Assembly (NCBI GenBank): GCA_963682025.1
Contig: OY821518.1
Span: 13,846,100-13,910,099 of the forward strand
From: Cordilura impudica
Lineage: Eukaryota > Arthropoda > Insecta > Diptera > Scathophagidae
Length of the DNA stretch: 64,000 bases
Reading direction: 5' to 3'
Part shown: positions 44,401-55,169 of the stretch, piece by piece
Layout of the letters: each line of letters begins with the position of its first letter
Numbering within the stretch: the stretch's first letter is position 1
The notes under the pieces: generated by a model
Told to the model about the DNA's origin: nothing
What the model saw: only the letters and a program-made list of their open reading frames with translations
The model's database searches: none
Program-made: the position numbers and the translations under genes

Positions 44401-44735
44401 TACGAGGACATTACGCTCTTAAAATTCCAAAGCATTCCGGCAATAATTGAACTGTTGGCGAACTACTACCTGATAAAGATCAGCCACTTTCTATACAAAT
44501 GTGTGAAAATTTGCTCTTATTTTAAGTTTGATGTAATTTTACTGAAAATTTTCCTTCACGAATTTTTAAAAATTTATATGTTCTGAAAATTTCAAACTAT
44601 TTCAAGGAAAATTGTGGAGACGGCGAACTTATACTCGAAAAAAAAGTCAGCCACTTTCAAATCATTTCACCGAAAAAGATCAGCCATTTTCTATACAAAT
44701 TTACGAAATTATGCACTCTATGCATTTTTAGTAAT
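41490..44735. repeat. degenerate satellite, about 190-200 bp spacing
   Basis: A recurrent block set, TTTCAAA-xx-ATTCCG, then GGCGAACTACTACTCGAAAA, AGCTCGACCACTTTCCATAC, AAATGTATGAAAAT and GTTTGA-xx-TAATTTACA, returns about every 190-200 bp: near 41630, 41800, 41995, 42150, 42340, 43150, 43340, 43540, 43730, 43920, 44070, 44270, 44465 and 44630. The units differ by many substitutions, so it is old. The right edge stops at the LINE tail. Short frames within (44200-44391, 44614-44859) come from it. Confidence 0.8.
42355..43080. repeat. homopolymer-rich expansion within the satellite
   Basis: A-run/T-run sequence containing repeated CACTGCCCGTAATTGACC (about 42486, 42599, 42660, 42773, 42836, 42957, 43070). 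It looks like a sub-unit of the satellite (the TTTTTTTTACTGTTTGTAATTGACTATATTC part seen once at 42055-42090) that multiplied on its own. Frames at 42541-42805 are artefacts of the runs. Confidence 0.75.
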
Positions 44736-45785
44736 TATTATTTATTTATTTATTTATTTATTTACTCATCTACAGAATATTTATTCTTACAGACTACTTA
44801 GATCTAATAATACATTTAGTTATAAAACTTTAATAAATTTAACTAAAATTTATCTTTAGTTACTTGGAAATCTATCTCAGAAGAAAGACTATTACATAAT
44901 TTTTTGCACCTTGTAATTGGATCATTTAAGGCATAGTAGAATCTTCAAACATTCGATTATTTCTTAAATCACTTGGTGGCCGGTATAAATTAAATAGATC
45001 ACAAATTTCCGAACAATTTATGTCCCCAGATAAAACATTATAAACAAACATTATAGAAGAATATGATCGACGATCACTTAAAGATTCAATCCTAAAAGTT
45101 TCCTTCTTACTACATATGTAGGCAGCTCATAATGCCAAGAATATTTTAAAATACTTCTAGTAAACCTCTTTTGCACACCTTCAATACGGTTTGAAGCCGT
45201 AATGTAATAAGGGCTCCAAATAATTGAACAATATTCGAGTTTATTACGAACCAATGACGTAAATAAGGATTTAAATGTAAATGAATCTCGAAAATCCTTA
45301 GAATTTCTATTTATGAAGCCAAGCATGCTATAAGCTTTAGAAACAATAAAGTACTAGAAACAGTTAAATTTACATCAAAAATAACACCCAAATCTTTTAC
45401 CTCCATTTCACGACTAAGATTTTTATCTCCAATACTATAATTAAATAAAATGGGATGAGAACAGCGATTATAAGAAACAACGCTTTGTAACATTAACTGT
45501 GAGCTCATTTTCACCAAACCAGTTCGATAATTTAAGTCGTTTCAATTTCATGGAATCAACTATATTTGATAATTTAGCATATAGTTTCATATCATCCAGT
45601 TTTCTTTGAATTAAAAAGTTTTTAAAAAATAATTGTAGATTATGAGGAAATCCAAATGCAGAAATTTTCTTTAATAAAATATTATGACTTACTGTATCAA
45701 ATGCCTTCGCAAAATCTGTATAAACAATATCTAATTGAGATCTGAGTTCCATGGCATTTGATATGTTATGGGTGACCAAAGTTAA
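44736..45785 (-). pseudogene. Jockey-type LINE ORF2 3' half, 5'-truncated
   Basis: Minus-strand blocks: VTHNISNAMELRSQLDIVYTDFAKAFDTVSHNILL (start about 45779; TDFxKAFD holds the first catalytic Asp of RT), KISAFGF, KLYAKLS, KLSNWFGENELTVN (about 45545-45500), YSIGDKNLSREMEVKDLGVI (about 45445-45380), SLVRNKLEYCSIIWSPY (about 45255-45205), IEGVQKRFTR and YELPTYVVRRK. The catalytic YxDD segment is deleted between KNFLIQRK and DDMKLYAK. The 3' tail on this strand is (AAAT)n at 44760-44737. It marks the right edge of the satellite. Confidence 0.8.
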
Positions 45786-45789
45786 ATCA

Positions 45790-46665
45790 ACTAAGAGCTA
45801 GTAAAATATTTGCAAAATTAACCAATTGTGTACTAACGATCAGCCCATTGATTTTCCTCGAAACGGTTTTACTGATATTAGTAACTTCTCTACAAGCACC
45901 ATTCTACTAAAAATTTGTTGACACTGCAAGCTTTTTGGATAATTTTACAGATTTTTTTGACTAGAGTGTCTGGATTAATAGCAAACAAATCTTTAAAGCA
46001 GTTCATTTATTTGCCTGATTATTCTCTTTTATATTCATAAAAAAATTGATAACGATATTAAATTCCCATAAATAACTCTTTTTTGAGTTTCTAATTTAAA
46101 TCGCTAATTTTATTTATTTTCCACTCTTATCTTTAACTGAAGTCGTAATTGTAAATACTTTTTAAAATATATTTTATCAAGGACTGATTGGGATTTTTGG
46201 CGCATTGGTGAGGCTTTCCTTACAATTGAGCTCAAATTAAAGCCTTAGGAGTTTTTGTTGTGTTGTACCTTTAAAGGTAGAGTTATCATTTAAGAGTTAA
46301 GCTAAATGTGAAACCGCAACGAAAATAAACTCCAAGTAGAATTTTTTTTCTGGAAAATAATTAATTATAACTTTATGCATAAATTTATTGTTTATATTAC
46401 AAGTTTCTATGAAGTTCGTAGATTAATATGAAATCTGTTCTAACTCCTTTTAACCAAATAAATGCGAAAATTTTCATTAAAAACATACCGAAATATAAAA
46501 ATTTAAAAAAAAAACTACTGAGAATAAAAAAAAAAAAAATATTTAAGTAAAAGGTAAATTTTTTGAAGGAAAAATACTTTGAAGAAATGGAAAAGGTACT
46601 TCTAAACAAAGTTTACATTTCTTAAAATGGCAAAGGTTCTTTCGAATCTCAAAGTAAATAAGTCT
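45790..46665. other. spacer without recognised gene
   Basis: AT-rich. 46550-46650 resembles the AAAGGTACTT repeat of 7560-8740. The minus-strand frame at 46397-46609 is Phe-rich low complexity. Confidence 0.5.
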
Positions 46666-46667
46666 CA

Positions 46668-47975
46668 GCCTTTCGTACTGTGCGGCAGTCTTTCCCGCCT
46701 ACTGGAAGGTTGCTAATGTCCAACCAGTACATTAAAAGGGTGCGGCTAATTACCCTGAAAATTACCGTCCAATTGCAATCTGCTCCACGCTCTCAAAGGT
46801 GGAGGAGAGCATGATCAACTTAGAGACCAACTCACTTCTTAATGGTCGACAGTATGGCTTCCGTAGAGATCGTTCTACGCGAGACCTGCTAGCTCTTTTT
46901 TCTGAGAAGTGGAGTCGATCCATTTTTTGGTGAAAGTAAAGTGGTTGCTCTAGATATTTCCAAGGCGTTCGATATCATGTGACATGGTGCATTGACATTA
47001 AAGCTTATTGCATTTGGGGTCGGTCATATAATGAGTTTCAGCTTAATTCAGGGGTACTAGAAGGTTCCGTTCTTTCTCCTTCTCTTTTCCTTATCTTTCT
47101 GAACGACCTTCTTGGTCAAATTTTTAATTCTATTTACTCTTTCGCAGATGACAGCAGCATTTGTCATTCATTTTCCTTTAATTGTAGGCCAAGCCTCTTG
47201 GAGGTTGGGGGGCAGAAGGCAGGCAATGAATGACACACTCAATCAAAACCTGTTAACAATCTCCGTATGGCGTAAAGCGAATAGGGTTATTTTTAATGCG
47301 CAGAAGACTCAATGTTGTTTGTTGACCCATAAGGCCATGGATTCAACAATGTCATCTGTATATATGGGAGCTTCAAAGTCTATTTTGGAGCTACTGGACC
47401 GTTGATGATCGGTAATGATAGAGGGATATCCAACTCTATTAACTCGTTGGAACATCTTCACAATGTGAGTTGTGTGGCATAGTTTTATAGATACTACCAT
47501 GGGCATGTTCTTCTGGGATTAGTGAACTAGTTTCAGTTCGCTCTACCCGCTTTTCTAGTAGATCACATCCATCTACTGTTCATGTAACTGCACAAAGTAT
47601 TACAAAGAGAATTCGATTATCAGTCGAACTAGCCGTAAACGGAATATACTCCCCGCACAGGTCTTTCCTGACACAAATATCCACAAACACTACTCCCACT
47701 TTCCTCTTTCCCATAAACTTTTTTCCTGAGAGCAACACAATGCATTGCATCCTTAGGGGGCATTCCCTGAGTGTTGGTCAATAATTAAAAAAATAAATAT
47801 ATTTTCTTCAAGTAGTTTTTTAAAAAATGTAAATGTAAATTGTACAATATGAAATGTAAAAGCACAAGGGTGTATTTTTCTTAATTTTAATTATTGTTAC
47901 TCAAATTATATTCCTGAAGATGCTATCCAGCGGATAGCGAAATATTGAATAAATAAAAAACAACAACAAAAATTC
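46668..47975 (+). pseudogene. Jockey/CR1-type LINE reverse transcriptase 3' half
   Basis: Blocks across frames: FPAYWKVANVQPV-like start (46690-46725), YPENYRPIAICSTLSK (46753-46800), LLNGRQYGFRRDRSTRDLLA (46836-46890), VVALDISKAFDIMWH (46941-46985, first catalytic Asp), SGVLEGSVLSPSLFLIFLND (47051-47110), and the catalytic pair in SFADDSSICHSF (47139-47175). Then the thumb (QNLLTISVWRKAN, FNAQKTQCC), a scrambled GVSI-NSINSLEHL block, and a C-terminal relic (NGIYSPHRSFL, 47637-47668). The 3' end has AATAAATAAAAAAC near 47950-47965. The catalytic FADD survives, but there are stops and shifts. Confidence 0.78.
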
Positions 47976-48596
47976 CAAAATTGGCCTCAAGCTCAATAAA
48001 TTAATAACAATTAATTATAATTGTCTTTCGTTTTTATTTAAGTACGAAAAACATAGTATTAGTAAAAAATAATAATAAACAGAACCTCCCATTGTAACAA
48101 ATGCTATTAAAATCTATTGCAGTTTTTATTTTTAAAATGTTTTTTGAAATTATCATTGACCACAAAAAATAATTAATTTTTCTGTAGTAATAGCAAAGTT
48201 TTAAGATAATATGACGAACGTTTTTTTGAGTGTAAATATTCTTTGAGTGTAAACAAATTTGCAAATTCGACAACAAAAATTTTTTAATTTTTCAGTAATA
48301 ATAGCAAAATCTCCAGTCGATTTTACTATTTTTTTTTTTTTTAGTGTAACATTAATAAAATCCCATTATTATAAAAAATGTTTATAATTATTATTAAAAT
48401 CCATATATTAAATTTTTTAATAAATAAAAAAATAATAAACACATATTTCACTCTAAAAGTTATTATTATTTGACCTAGAATTCCTTAAAAGGTCCTCAAT
48501 CAATTTTAATGTAATTAAAACTGAGTCAAGTTGAACTCAATATCTATCCATTAAAAAAAAATACTTAAATATTTTGATCGGTTCAAAAGTTACACA
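47976..48596. other. AT-rich spacer
   Basis: No gene or element boundary recognised. Confidence 0.5.
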
Positions 48597-48735
48597 ATTT
48601 TGGTCAATGAAATCAAATCAATGTCGAATCTGTCCAACAGCTTTGAATAATAATTGCCGGTGGCCGTTTTATCCATTTCAAGGTAATCGATATGACCGAC
48701 ACCGTATTCATCACAAAAAACTGTTGCCATCAACT
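48597..48735 (-). pseudogene. mariner transposase central fragment
   Basis: The minus strand reads DKLMATVFCDEYGVGHIDYL followed by EMDKTATGNYYSKLLDRF without a stop. It matches the mariner block KVMATVFWDxxGVIHIDYL...KTITGxYYxxLLDRF, which lies between the first and second catalytic Asp. Nothing mariner-like was found on either side, so it is a scrap. Confidence 0.7.
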
Positions 48736-50694
48736 TGTCATAATGTTTTTTAACTTAACAATATTTTTCAACTAATTTAATTTTTTTTTATAAAACCTTT
48801 TTAATTTACAACAAATTATTACATTATTAATTTTTTTACTTCCCAAAATTTTTCCTTAAAATTAAAATATTTACCTCAAGTTAATCTAAAATATCATTTT
48901 GATACGTGCGGATTAATTACAGCCCGAAAGACTGAGATATTTTCCGGTTTGCAAGATGTGCGAAGATTACGAATTCGTTTTCTATTTTGTCCATCAACTG
49001 ATTATCGCAGCTGAAAATTTGAAAAAGTTATATTTTTAACAACTTTGCTGGGCTATAACGTAAATCTATTTTTATTGAATGCAACAACTCCAACACTGCT
49101 GAAAGCTTTAATTTACGCGTTATAGACTAGTAAATATATTCGTCTAGACAAAATTTGTTACTGCTTCCATAAAAATTTAATAAATCTTAAATATGTTTCA
49201 CGTAAACTAGATTCGCCACGATTTCATTTTTGAAATCTGTGTTTGGTGTTAACCTAAATACAATTTTAAATTTATTATCAGCGATATCTCGTAAACTAAA
49301 AATGAGTACGAGAAAGGCTCAAAATCGTCTTAGATTTTGTGGATACAAGATCAATGTTGGTGAATAAAGACTCACAAATAGGCTGAAGGGAACATTTTGT
49401 CGAAGTTTTTTAACGCTATATCTTCAACAATAAAGTTTATCCTAGAAAACGGTTACCTGATTTCAAATCAACGCATCCCAATATAAAATCAGTTAACAGA
49501 TCGCAGGTTTAATTCAACGTCTTACATTTTTCTTACTCAGATAATTTCAGATACTAAAAATCGTTTTTTATTAATCGTAAAAATTCATGTTTTCCTTAAT
49601 TTTTTGTAATAAAATTTTAAAATTTCCGCTGGTACTGCGATAACTTCCCCTTCAAAATCACATTTCACTTACCTTAAAGCTTTCAACTAACTACACGAAT
49701 GTCTTTTCATAATTTAAATGTTATTTAAGGTTTATGTATTAATTTATAGCAACAACAACAACAACAACAACACCAATAACATCCACATGCTGTTTGCTGT
49801 ATGTAACCAAAACTTTAAATGAGCTCATTTAGTTTTTATTTATTTATATTATAGTGTACAACTCACTTCTCGTTTTATTATGATGTGTTAATTCATGTAG
49901 TTGTTGAATAAACAAACGACGTGAACGTCTTTCACATCAACCAACTATCAAACATTTAAACGCCTCCCCCAACAACATCAACATACAAAACAAAAAACAG
50001 GATGTACAGGATGCGCCAGATAATCACAAAAGACATTTTGAAAACAATCGAAATTTATGCAAAGACGCGAACATTCGGAATGAAATTTTATGTTGCCAAG
50101 AAAGAAGTGAAGAGCTTTTGTTAAAGTTAAAAAGAAAAAAAATTAGCAATTATTCAATGATTTAATTGTTTAAACTAAAACAGACAATTTGTTGTTTGGC
50201 TCCAATTTCCGTTCATGTGTTAACTTTGACATGTGATGAGTAGTAGAAATACAGACATATTTACAAGTATGTCTGTGTGTATGGACTTACAATGATAAAT
50301 GGTGTTTTGTTAAAAATAGCCAAATTATAATTATTAGCGTTCATTGGTCGCTATTCATAAGGAAAAGCAACATAATGGTGGACTTGAGCCATTTACGATA
50401 GCCTCCAGCTTCTTCTATGTTCTATATGGGATATATGCAGGCTGTTAACTGGACGTGGCGCCATTTGAAAATCCCTAGCTACAATGACTCATATCTTCTT
50501 TCATGGAATTTTACAGTTCTTATTGCTTCAGTTCGAAAAGAGTTTCTAATTTATATAATTACCTGGAATTATTGGCTTTGAGTGTTTTCGACGCATATGG
50601 GCGTCATCAAAAAAGAAACAAAAATCGGAGTTCAACTTGAAAACACTTTATACTGCCTATTGTGGTGATGATGTAATCAGGCAAGGTAACCTAA
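48736..50694. other. gene-less stretch
   Basis: About 2 kb of AT-rich sequence with (CAA)n at 49749-49772. No element end or domain recognised; possibly host non-coding DNA. Confidence 0.5.
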
Positions 50695-50749
50695 ACTGGT
50701 ACAGCCGTGCAGCAGCGACTATATATTACATTGTACAATAAATTCAGGG

Positions 50750-51395
50750 TACTAGGAAATAATGGATTAGCGATGCTACGTGGAACTTAATTCAGAAGAG
50801 GAAGTTCGCAAAGAACGCGGTTAACACCAGCAAAACACGCTTGAATAAGGCCAGCCAACAGCAGCTATACAACTACCTAATTCTGAGGAGAGATAAACGC
50901 GATTGGATCTACAACATAGCAAAGGAACTTCAAGCAGCGGCTGAAACCCATCGTTTGAGGGACATGTATATGTCTGTTAAAAAGCTGACAAATAGAAAAT
51001 CATCGACAGGAAAGCCTTTAAAAAACGATGTTGGAGAACTTATAACATCGAAAACCCAACAGGTTACACTATGGGACAGCTTCTACTCCGGCATGCTATC
51101 AACATCTACCGACATTTCTACTGATTGCCCCGAGATAAGTGAAATGAGCGAATCGATAAGAACTCTCAAACCAAGCAAATCTCTTGGTTTGGATAATATT
51201 TCTCCAGAACTACTTACGGCCGAGCAAACAAAACCAGTGCACGACCGCTGGAACCCATCATTAGGGCGTTTTGGGCTCATGAATCTTTACCTGACGAGCT
51301 GTCTGATGGAGTCATTATAAATATTCCCAAAAAGGTGATTTGACCAACAGGAAGAATTAGAGAGTCATAATTTTATTAAGCACGGTAAATTAGGT
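50750..51395 (+). pseudogene. outer LINE ORF2, linker and RT N-terminal part
   Basis: Reads WISDATWNLIQKRKFAKN (50764-50820), then the open frame from 50841: ASQQQLYNYLILRRDKRDW, IAKELQAAAETHRLRDMYMS and VKKLTNRKS (linker between endonuclease and RT), VTLWDSFYSGMLST, then ISEMSESIRTLKPSKSLGLD (the NGKAAGLDxIxPE motif at 51150-51210 as SLGLDNISPELL), and VHDRW-x-SLGRF. A frame change leads to WAHESLPDELSDGVIINIPK (51275-51335). Its downstream half is at 56990-58086. Confidence 0.8.
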
Positions 51396-51563
51396 AATTG
51401 GAAAGAAACCTGACAAGGACGAAGATAAATGTAATGTCAGATAGCCAGGCTGTTCTAAAAGCACTGGATAAATTGGTATACCACCATAAATCCGAACTCG
51501 AAAGCCATAGAGCCCTAAATAAACTGACTGAACTTATTAGAGTGACGCTTATATGGGTACCAG

Positions 51564-51585
51564 GGGCCAGATTCCGCAAGCGTGA
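51564..51585 (+). repeat. Harbinger left terminal inverted repeat
   Basis: GGGCCAGATTCCGCAAGCGT followed by GA; perfect inverse of 56370-56391. Confidence 0.92.
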
Positions 51586-51732
51586 GTTTCAAAGTGTACA
51601 CAAAAATTCCTGTACACTGGCAATTTGCGATTCCGCAACCGCCAGAATGAGTTTTAAATGTCAAAAAAGTGTACAAAAATGGTTATTTTACTCACAACGT
51701 TTTAGGCAGTGAATAGTGAAGTTGTTTTTAAA

Positions 51733-52748
51733 ATGAATTCCAAAAAAGTCAGTGAAGAGCAAAAAATGTTTTTAATAAATTACATGGAAGCAAATATTGA
51801 TTTTGGAAATGACAAGTAAGTATATATTTAATATTTTTATATAAATTACTATTCTTATAAAAATTTCACTAATATTTTGTTTGTTTGCAGATTTAAGTCA
51901 GTTGATGGGGCGCATACAAAAACAGAAAAATGGGATGAACTTGCGGTCAAACTAAATAGTTTAGGAGGAGCAAGTAAAGATGGGCGTAAATGGAGAAAAT
52001 TTTGGATGGATCAAAAGTAAGTATTGATATTGTGTGAATTTGAAATTGTTTATTAAGAATTTATGTTTTCGTAGAATTCACGTAAAGGAAAGAGCCGCAC
52101 TCCACAAGGCGTCCTTTGAAAGGAGTGGCATCAATGGACCCAAAAAACTAAAGGAAATCAGCGAATACGAAAACAGGATTCTTCAATTAATGGTACCTGC
52201 AGTAGTTGCAGGTAATGATGAAGTTAATGAAATGTTTTTTGAAGCAAAAAATGTGGTACGTACATAAAAAGAAATTAATTTACGGTTTTTTTTATTATTT
52301 AGTAACAACATATATTTTTAAATAATTATAGATGGCTTACGAAATGAATGAGGAATGGCTCATTGAAACTGAAGAACCTGTTACCACTACACCTACTACT
52401 AATACTACTGCTAATACTACTACTAATAATAATAATATAATTACTACGTCTACTACTAATAAAAGTAATTATAGGAAGCGTAAATCGCACCCTTCTGGGA
52501 AAACTCCTAATGAGGACATAGAAAAGCAACTCATAGATATAGAAAAGGAAAAACTTGAATATAAGAAAAAAACTTATATGCTTGATGAAAGTAAATTTGA
52601 AGAATCTAAAAAATTTAGACTTAAGTACTTAGAAATTAGAAAAAGCGAGTTAGAAATAAGAAACAGAGAGTTAGATATAAGAAACAGAGAGTTAGATTTA
52701 AAGGAAAGAGAATTAGTTTTAAAAGAAAAAACTATAAATAATATGTAA
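51733..52748 (+). CDS. Harbinger accessory DNA-binding protein (Myb/MADF-like), four exons
   Basis: Exons 51733-51815, 51891-52016, 52075-52255 and 52332-52748. All introns (75, 58 and 76 nt) are GT-AG, with GTAAGT, GTAAGT and GTACGT donors and TTTGCAG, TTCGTAG and ATTATAG acceptors. The spliced frame is open for 268 codons. Exons 1-3 give a trihelix-type domain: EEQKMFLINYMEANIDFGND, EKWDELAVKLNSLGG and GRKWRKFWMDQK (Trp-spaced helices, as in zeste/Myb_DNA-bind_5 proteins). A Thr/Asn-rich linker follows, then a basic patch NYRKRKSHPSGK and a Lys/Glu coiled coil (IEKQLIDIEKEKLEYKK to the end). In PIF/Harbinger systems this second protein binds the ends and carries the transposase to the nucleus. 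It is intact in this copy. Confidence 0.88.
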
Positions 52749-52991
52749 AATATTTTTTAATAAATGTATATAATTATAACGTTTTTGAAATACAATTTTT
52801 ATATTTTTAATTAAAATAATTATTTACAATATTTTGACGAACATGCCTTCCTTCAGTAAGAACATCATTACTTGCATTGGTAATTGCAGGAATATTTTCC
52901 TGAACTTCTTCTTCTTCTTCTTCTTCAATTATATCAGTTTCCACATTAGCCTTTCTTAATACATTGTGGAAAACGATGCAAGCATTAATAA

Positions 52992-53625
52992 CACGGTGTT
53001 ACAAAAAAAAATCCCTGGGATATCATATTATTTTTCTGGTAGGTATTGTCGAGTAGAACAAGAATCTGTATTTGAAATTTTCCAGGCACGTCAGAATTTT
53101 GAGATACGGGTAAAAAACCGGGTTTTCGGACCTCTATGCACTTAATAACGGGTAACTCAGTTGGTTCTCCACCGATTTTAATTTTATAAACGGATTTGGA
53201 TAGAATAGACTTATACCTTTAAAATGATATATATGATTATATGGTTTGATCCAAAAATATGTGTGTATTTCTGCACCAATGTCATTTTTTTACCACTTTT
53301 TTCGACATTTTTTAACTTTGGCGATATTTTTACGCACTTTTTTATAAAGGAACCGTAAAGCTTTATAATTTATGTTAGTAACATATTTAGTTAGGAGTAA
53401 AATGCAATTTACGGTTTTAATATCCGTTAAAAAATGACTAAGTTATTAAATATTGTATCAAACCAAAATTCTTGCAAAATACAAATTTCTTAATATGATA
53501 TTCCTACGCATTATTTTATACAGAAATTTTACTAATAAAATTCAACTTTGTTTTAAAAAGTCCGTTAGAAATTAAGAGAGTTATTAATTTTGTTTTTAAA
53601 CCTATATTTTTGCATAATCACTTAC
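52992..53625 (+). repeat. left long terminal inverted repeat
   Basis: Begins CACGGTGTTACAAAAAAAAA and pairs with 54525-55169. It includes the last codons and stop of the Cys-rich frame. Confidence 0.88.
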
Positions 53626-53979
53626 ATATATCGGTTTTGTTACAGTTAAAACACTTGCGTATTTGACACTTTTGCGCGTTTTAAAAGAGTAACCTTTTGT
53701 ATTGGTTTGACAAAAATAGCAATCACCTGGTTTATGGTAGAGCTGATGATGCCAAATCATAGGTGTCGAAAAGTGTAAAGTAACTGACGGCTTTTTTAAT
53801 GTTCTACAGCAATAATCACAAATAAATTCAGGTTCATACCAGCGACTAAATTTATAAGAGCGATTGAAGAGTTTGTTATATATTTCCACCACTCCACCAT
53901 TGTTTCTAAAATCACGTCTATGATCGATATCTACCAATAAACCACAAATATAACAAAATTTATTACGTCTGTCGCACAT
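53602..53979 (-). CDS. small Cys-rich protein of the long-TIR element
   Basis: 125 residues, start MCDRRNKFCYICG at 53979, uninterrupted. Three paired-Cys modules: FCYICGLLVDIDHRR (residues about 8-22), FICDYCCRTLKK (about 53-64) and DCYFCQTNTKGYSFKTRKSV (about 86-105), plus HHQLYHKPG (His ligands, about 77-85). The C2-xx-C2 spacing suggests two or three zinc sites. I recall a multicopy family of uncharacterised arthropod and cnidarian proteins with the same CYxCG...CDYC...CYFCxTN...GF/Y-K layout, which suggests a mobile-element origin, but its function is unknown to me. The C-terminus runs into the left TIR. The open frame in a young element suggests selection or recent capture. Confidence 0.75.
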   Translation of the reverse strand: MCDRRNKFCYICGLLVDIDHRRDFRNNGGVVEIYNKLFNRSYKFSRWYEPEFICDYCCRTLKKPSVTLHFSTPMIWHHQLYHKPGDCYFCQTNTKGYSFKTRKSVKYASVLTVTKPIYVSDYAKI

Positions 53980-54524
53980 TTTCTTTTTTTAATAAAATTT
54001 ATTTATCGGGATAAATTCAAATTTAATTTTAATTGCCCTTCACTATTATAATATTATCAAATGGCTAACTTTTTTATTTATTTAAGTAAACAAAAGTGAT
54101 AAACAAAACAAATTAAAAAAAACAATACTTTTACATGATTTAAGCTCTCATTGCTAATTGTTGTTGTAATTCTAATTTGAGTTTAATATAACAGTGATTT
54201 ACAATTTATAGTCCTCAGAGTATATCAATCACATTTATTATAGTCAGTATATATAAAAAAATATACAGTGCAAATAAAATACCACTTATATTTAAAATTA
54301 TTTTTTTATATTAAATAAGAAAACCCCTCCAAAATCTTTTTTAAGAAACATTTTCAGTTTTCGGAATGTAAAGTTTTGTACAAATAACAATCTGACTCCA
54401 AGCAAAAAAAGTTTGGCAAACTCTGTTGTCCCAATTTGCTCCACATTGCATTTACAAAATTTTACCTGCTAACTTCTAGCAAAACATCACTAGACAGAGA
54501 GCAAAAAAACTAGAAAAATAATGT

Positions 54525-55169
54525 GCAAGCAATTATGCAAAAATTTAGATTTAAAAACAAAATTAATAACTCTCTTAATTTCTAACGGATTTTTTAAAAC
54601 AAAGTTGAATTTTACTCAGTAAAATTTCTGTATAAAATAATGCGTAGGAATATCATATTAAGAAATTTGTATTTTGCAAGAATTTTGGTTTGATACAATA
54701 TTTAATAACTTAGTCATTTTTTAACGGATATTAAAACCGTAAATTGCATTTTACTCCTAACTAAATATGCTACTAAATAAATTATAAAGCTTTACGGTTC
54801 CTTTATAAAAAAGTGCGTAAAAATATCGCCAAAGTTAAAAAATGTCGAAAAAAGTGGTAAAAAAATGACATTGGTGCAGAAATACACACATATTTTTGGA
54901 TCAAACCATATAATCATATATATCATTTTAAAGGTATAAGTCTATTCTATCCAAATCCGTTTATAAAATTAAAATCGGTGGAGAACCAACTGAGTTACCC
55001 GTTATTAAGTGCATAGAGGTCCGAAAACCCGGTTTTTTACCCGTATCTCAAAATTCTGACGTGCCTGGAAAATTTCAAATACAGATTCTTGTTCTACTCG
55101 ACAATACCTACCAGAAAAATAATATGATATCCCAGGGATTTCGGCTTCATTCTTTTTTGTAACACCGTG
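54525..55169 (-). repeat. right long terminal inverted repeat
   Basis: Inverse of 52992-53625 and nearly identical over its length, with an extra GAATGAAGCCGA-like 12 bp near the tip. It adjoins TAA 55170-55172. Confidence 0.88.

Larger units (their letters stand above)
52992..55169. mobile_element. long-TIR element with a Cys-rich ORF, superfamily unresolved
   Basis: 2178 bp. The tips are CACGGTGTTACAAAAAA and its complement, with the duplication TAA on + (52989-52991, 55170-55172). Removing the element plus one TAA restores the Harbinger transposase frame. The inverted repeats are about 630 bp each (52992-53625 and 54525-55169) and nearly identical apart from a 12 bp indel near the tips, so it is young. 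Only about 900 bp is unique, and it contains one frame for a 125-residue Cys-rich protein and no DDE, HUH or YR domain. CAC tips with a 3 bp duplication hint at the CACTA/CMC group; the long TIR would be unusual. It is probably mobilised in trans. Confidence 0.85.
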
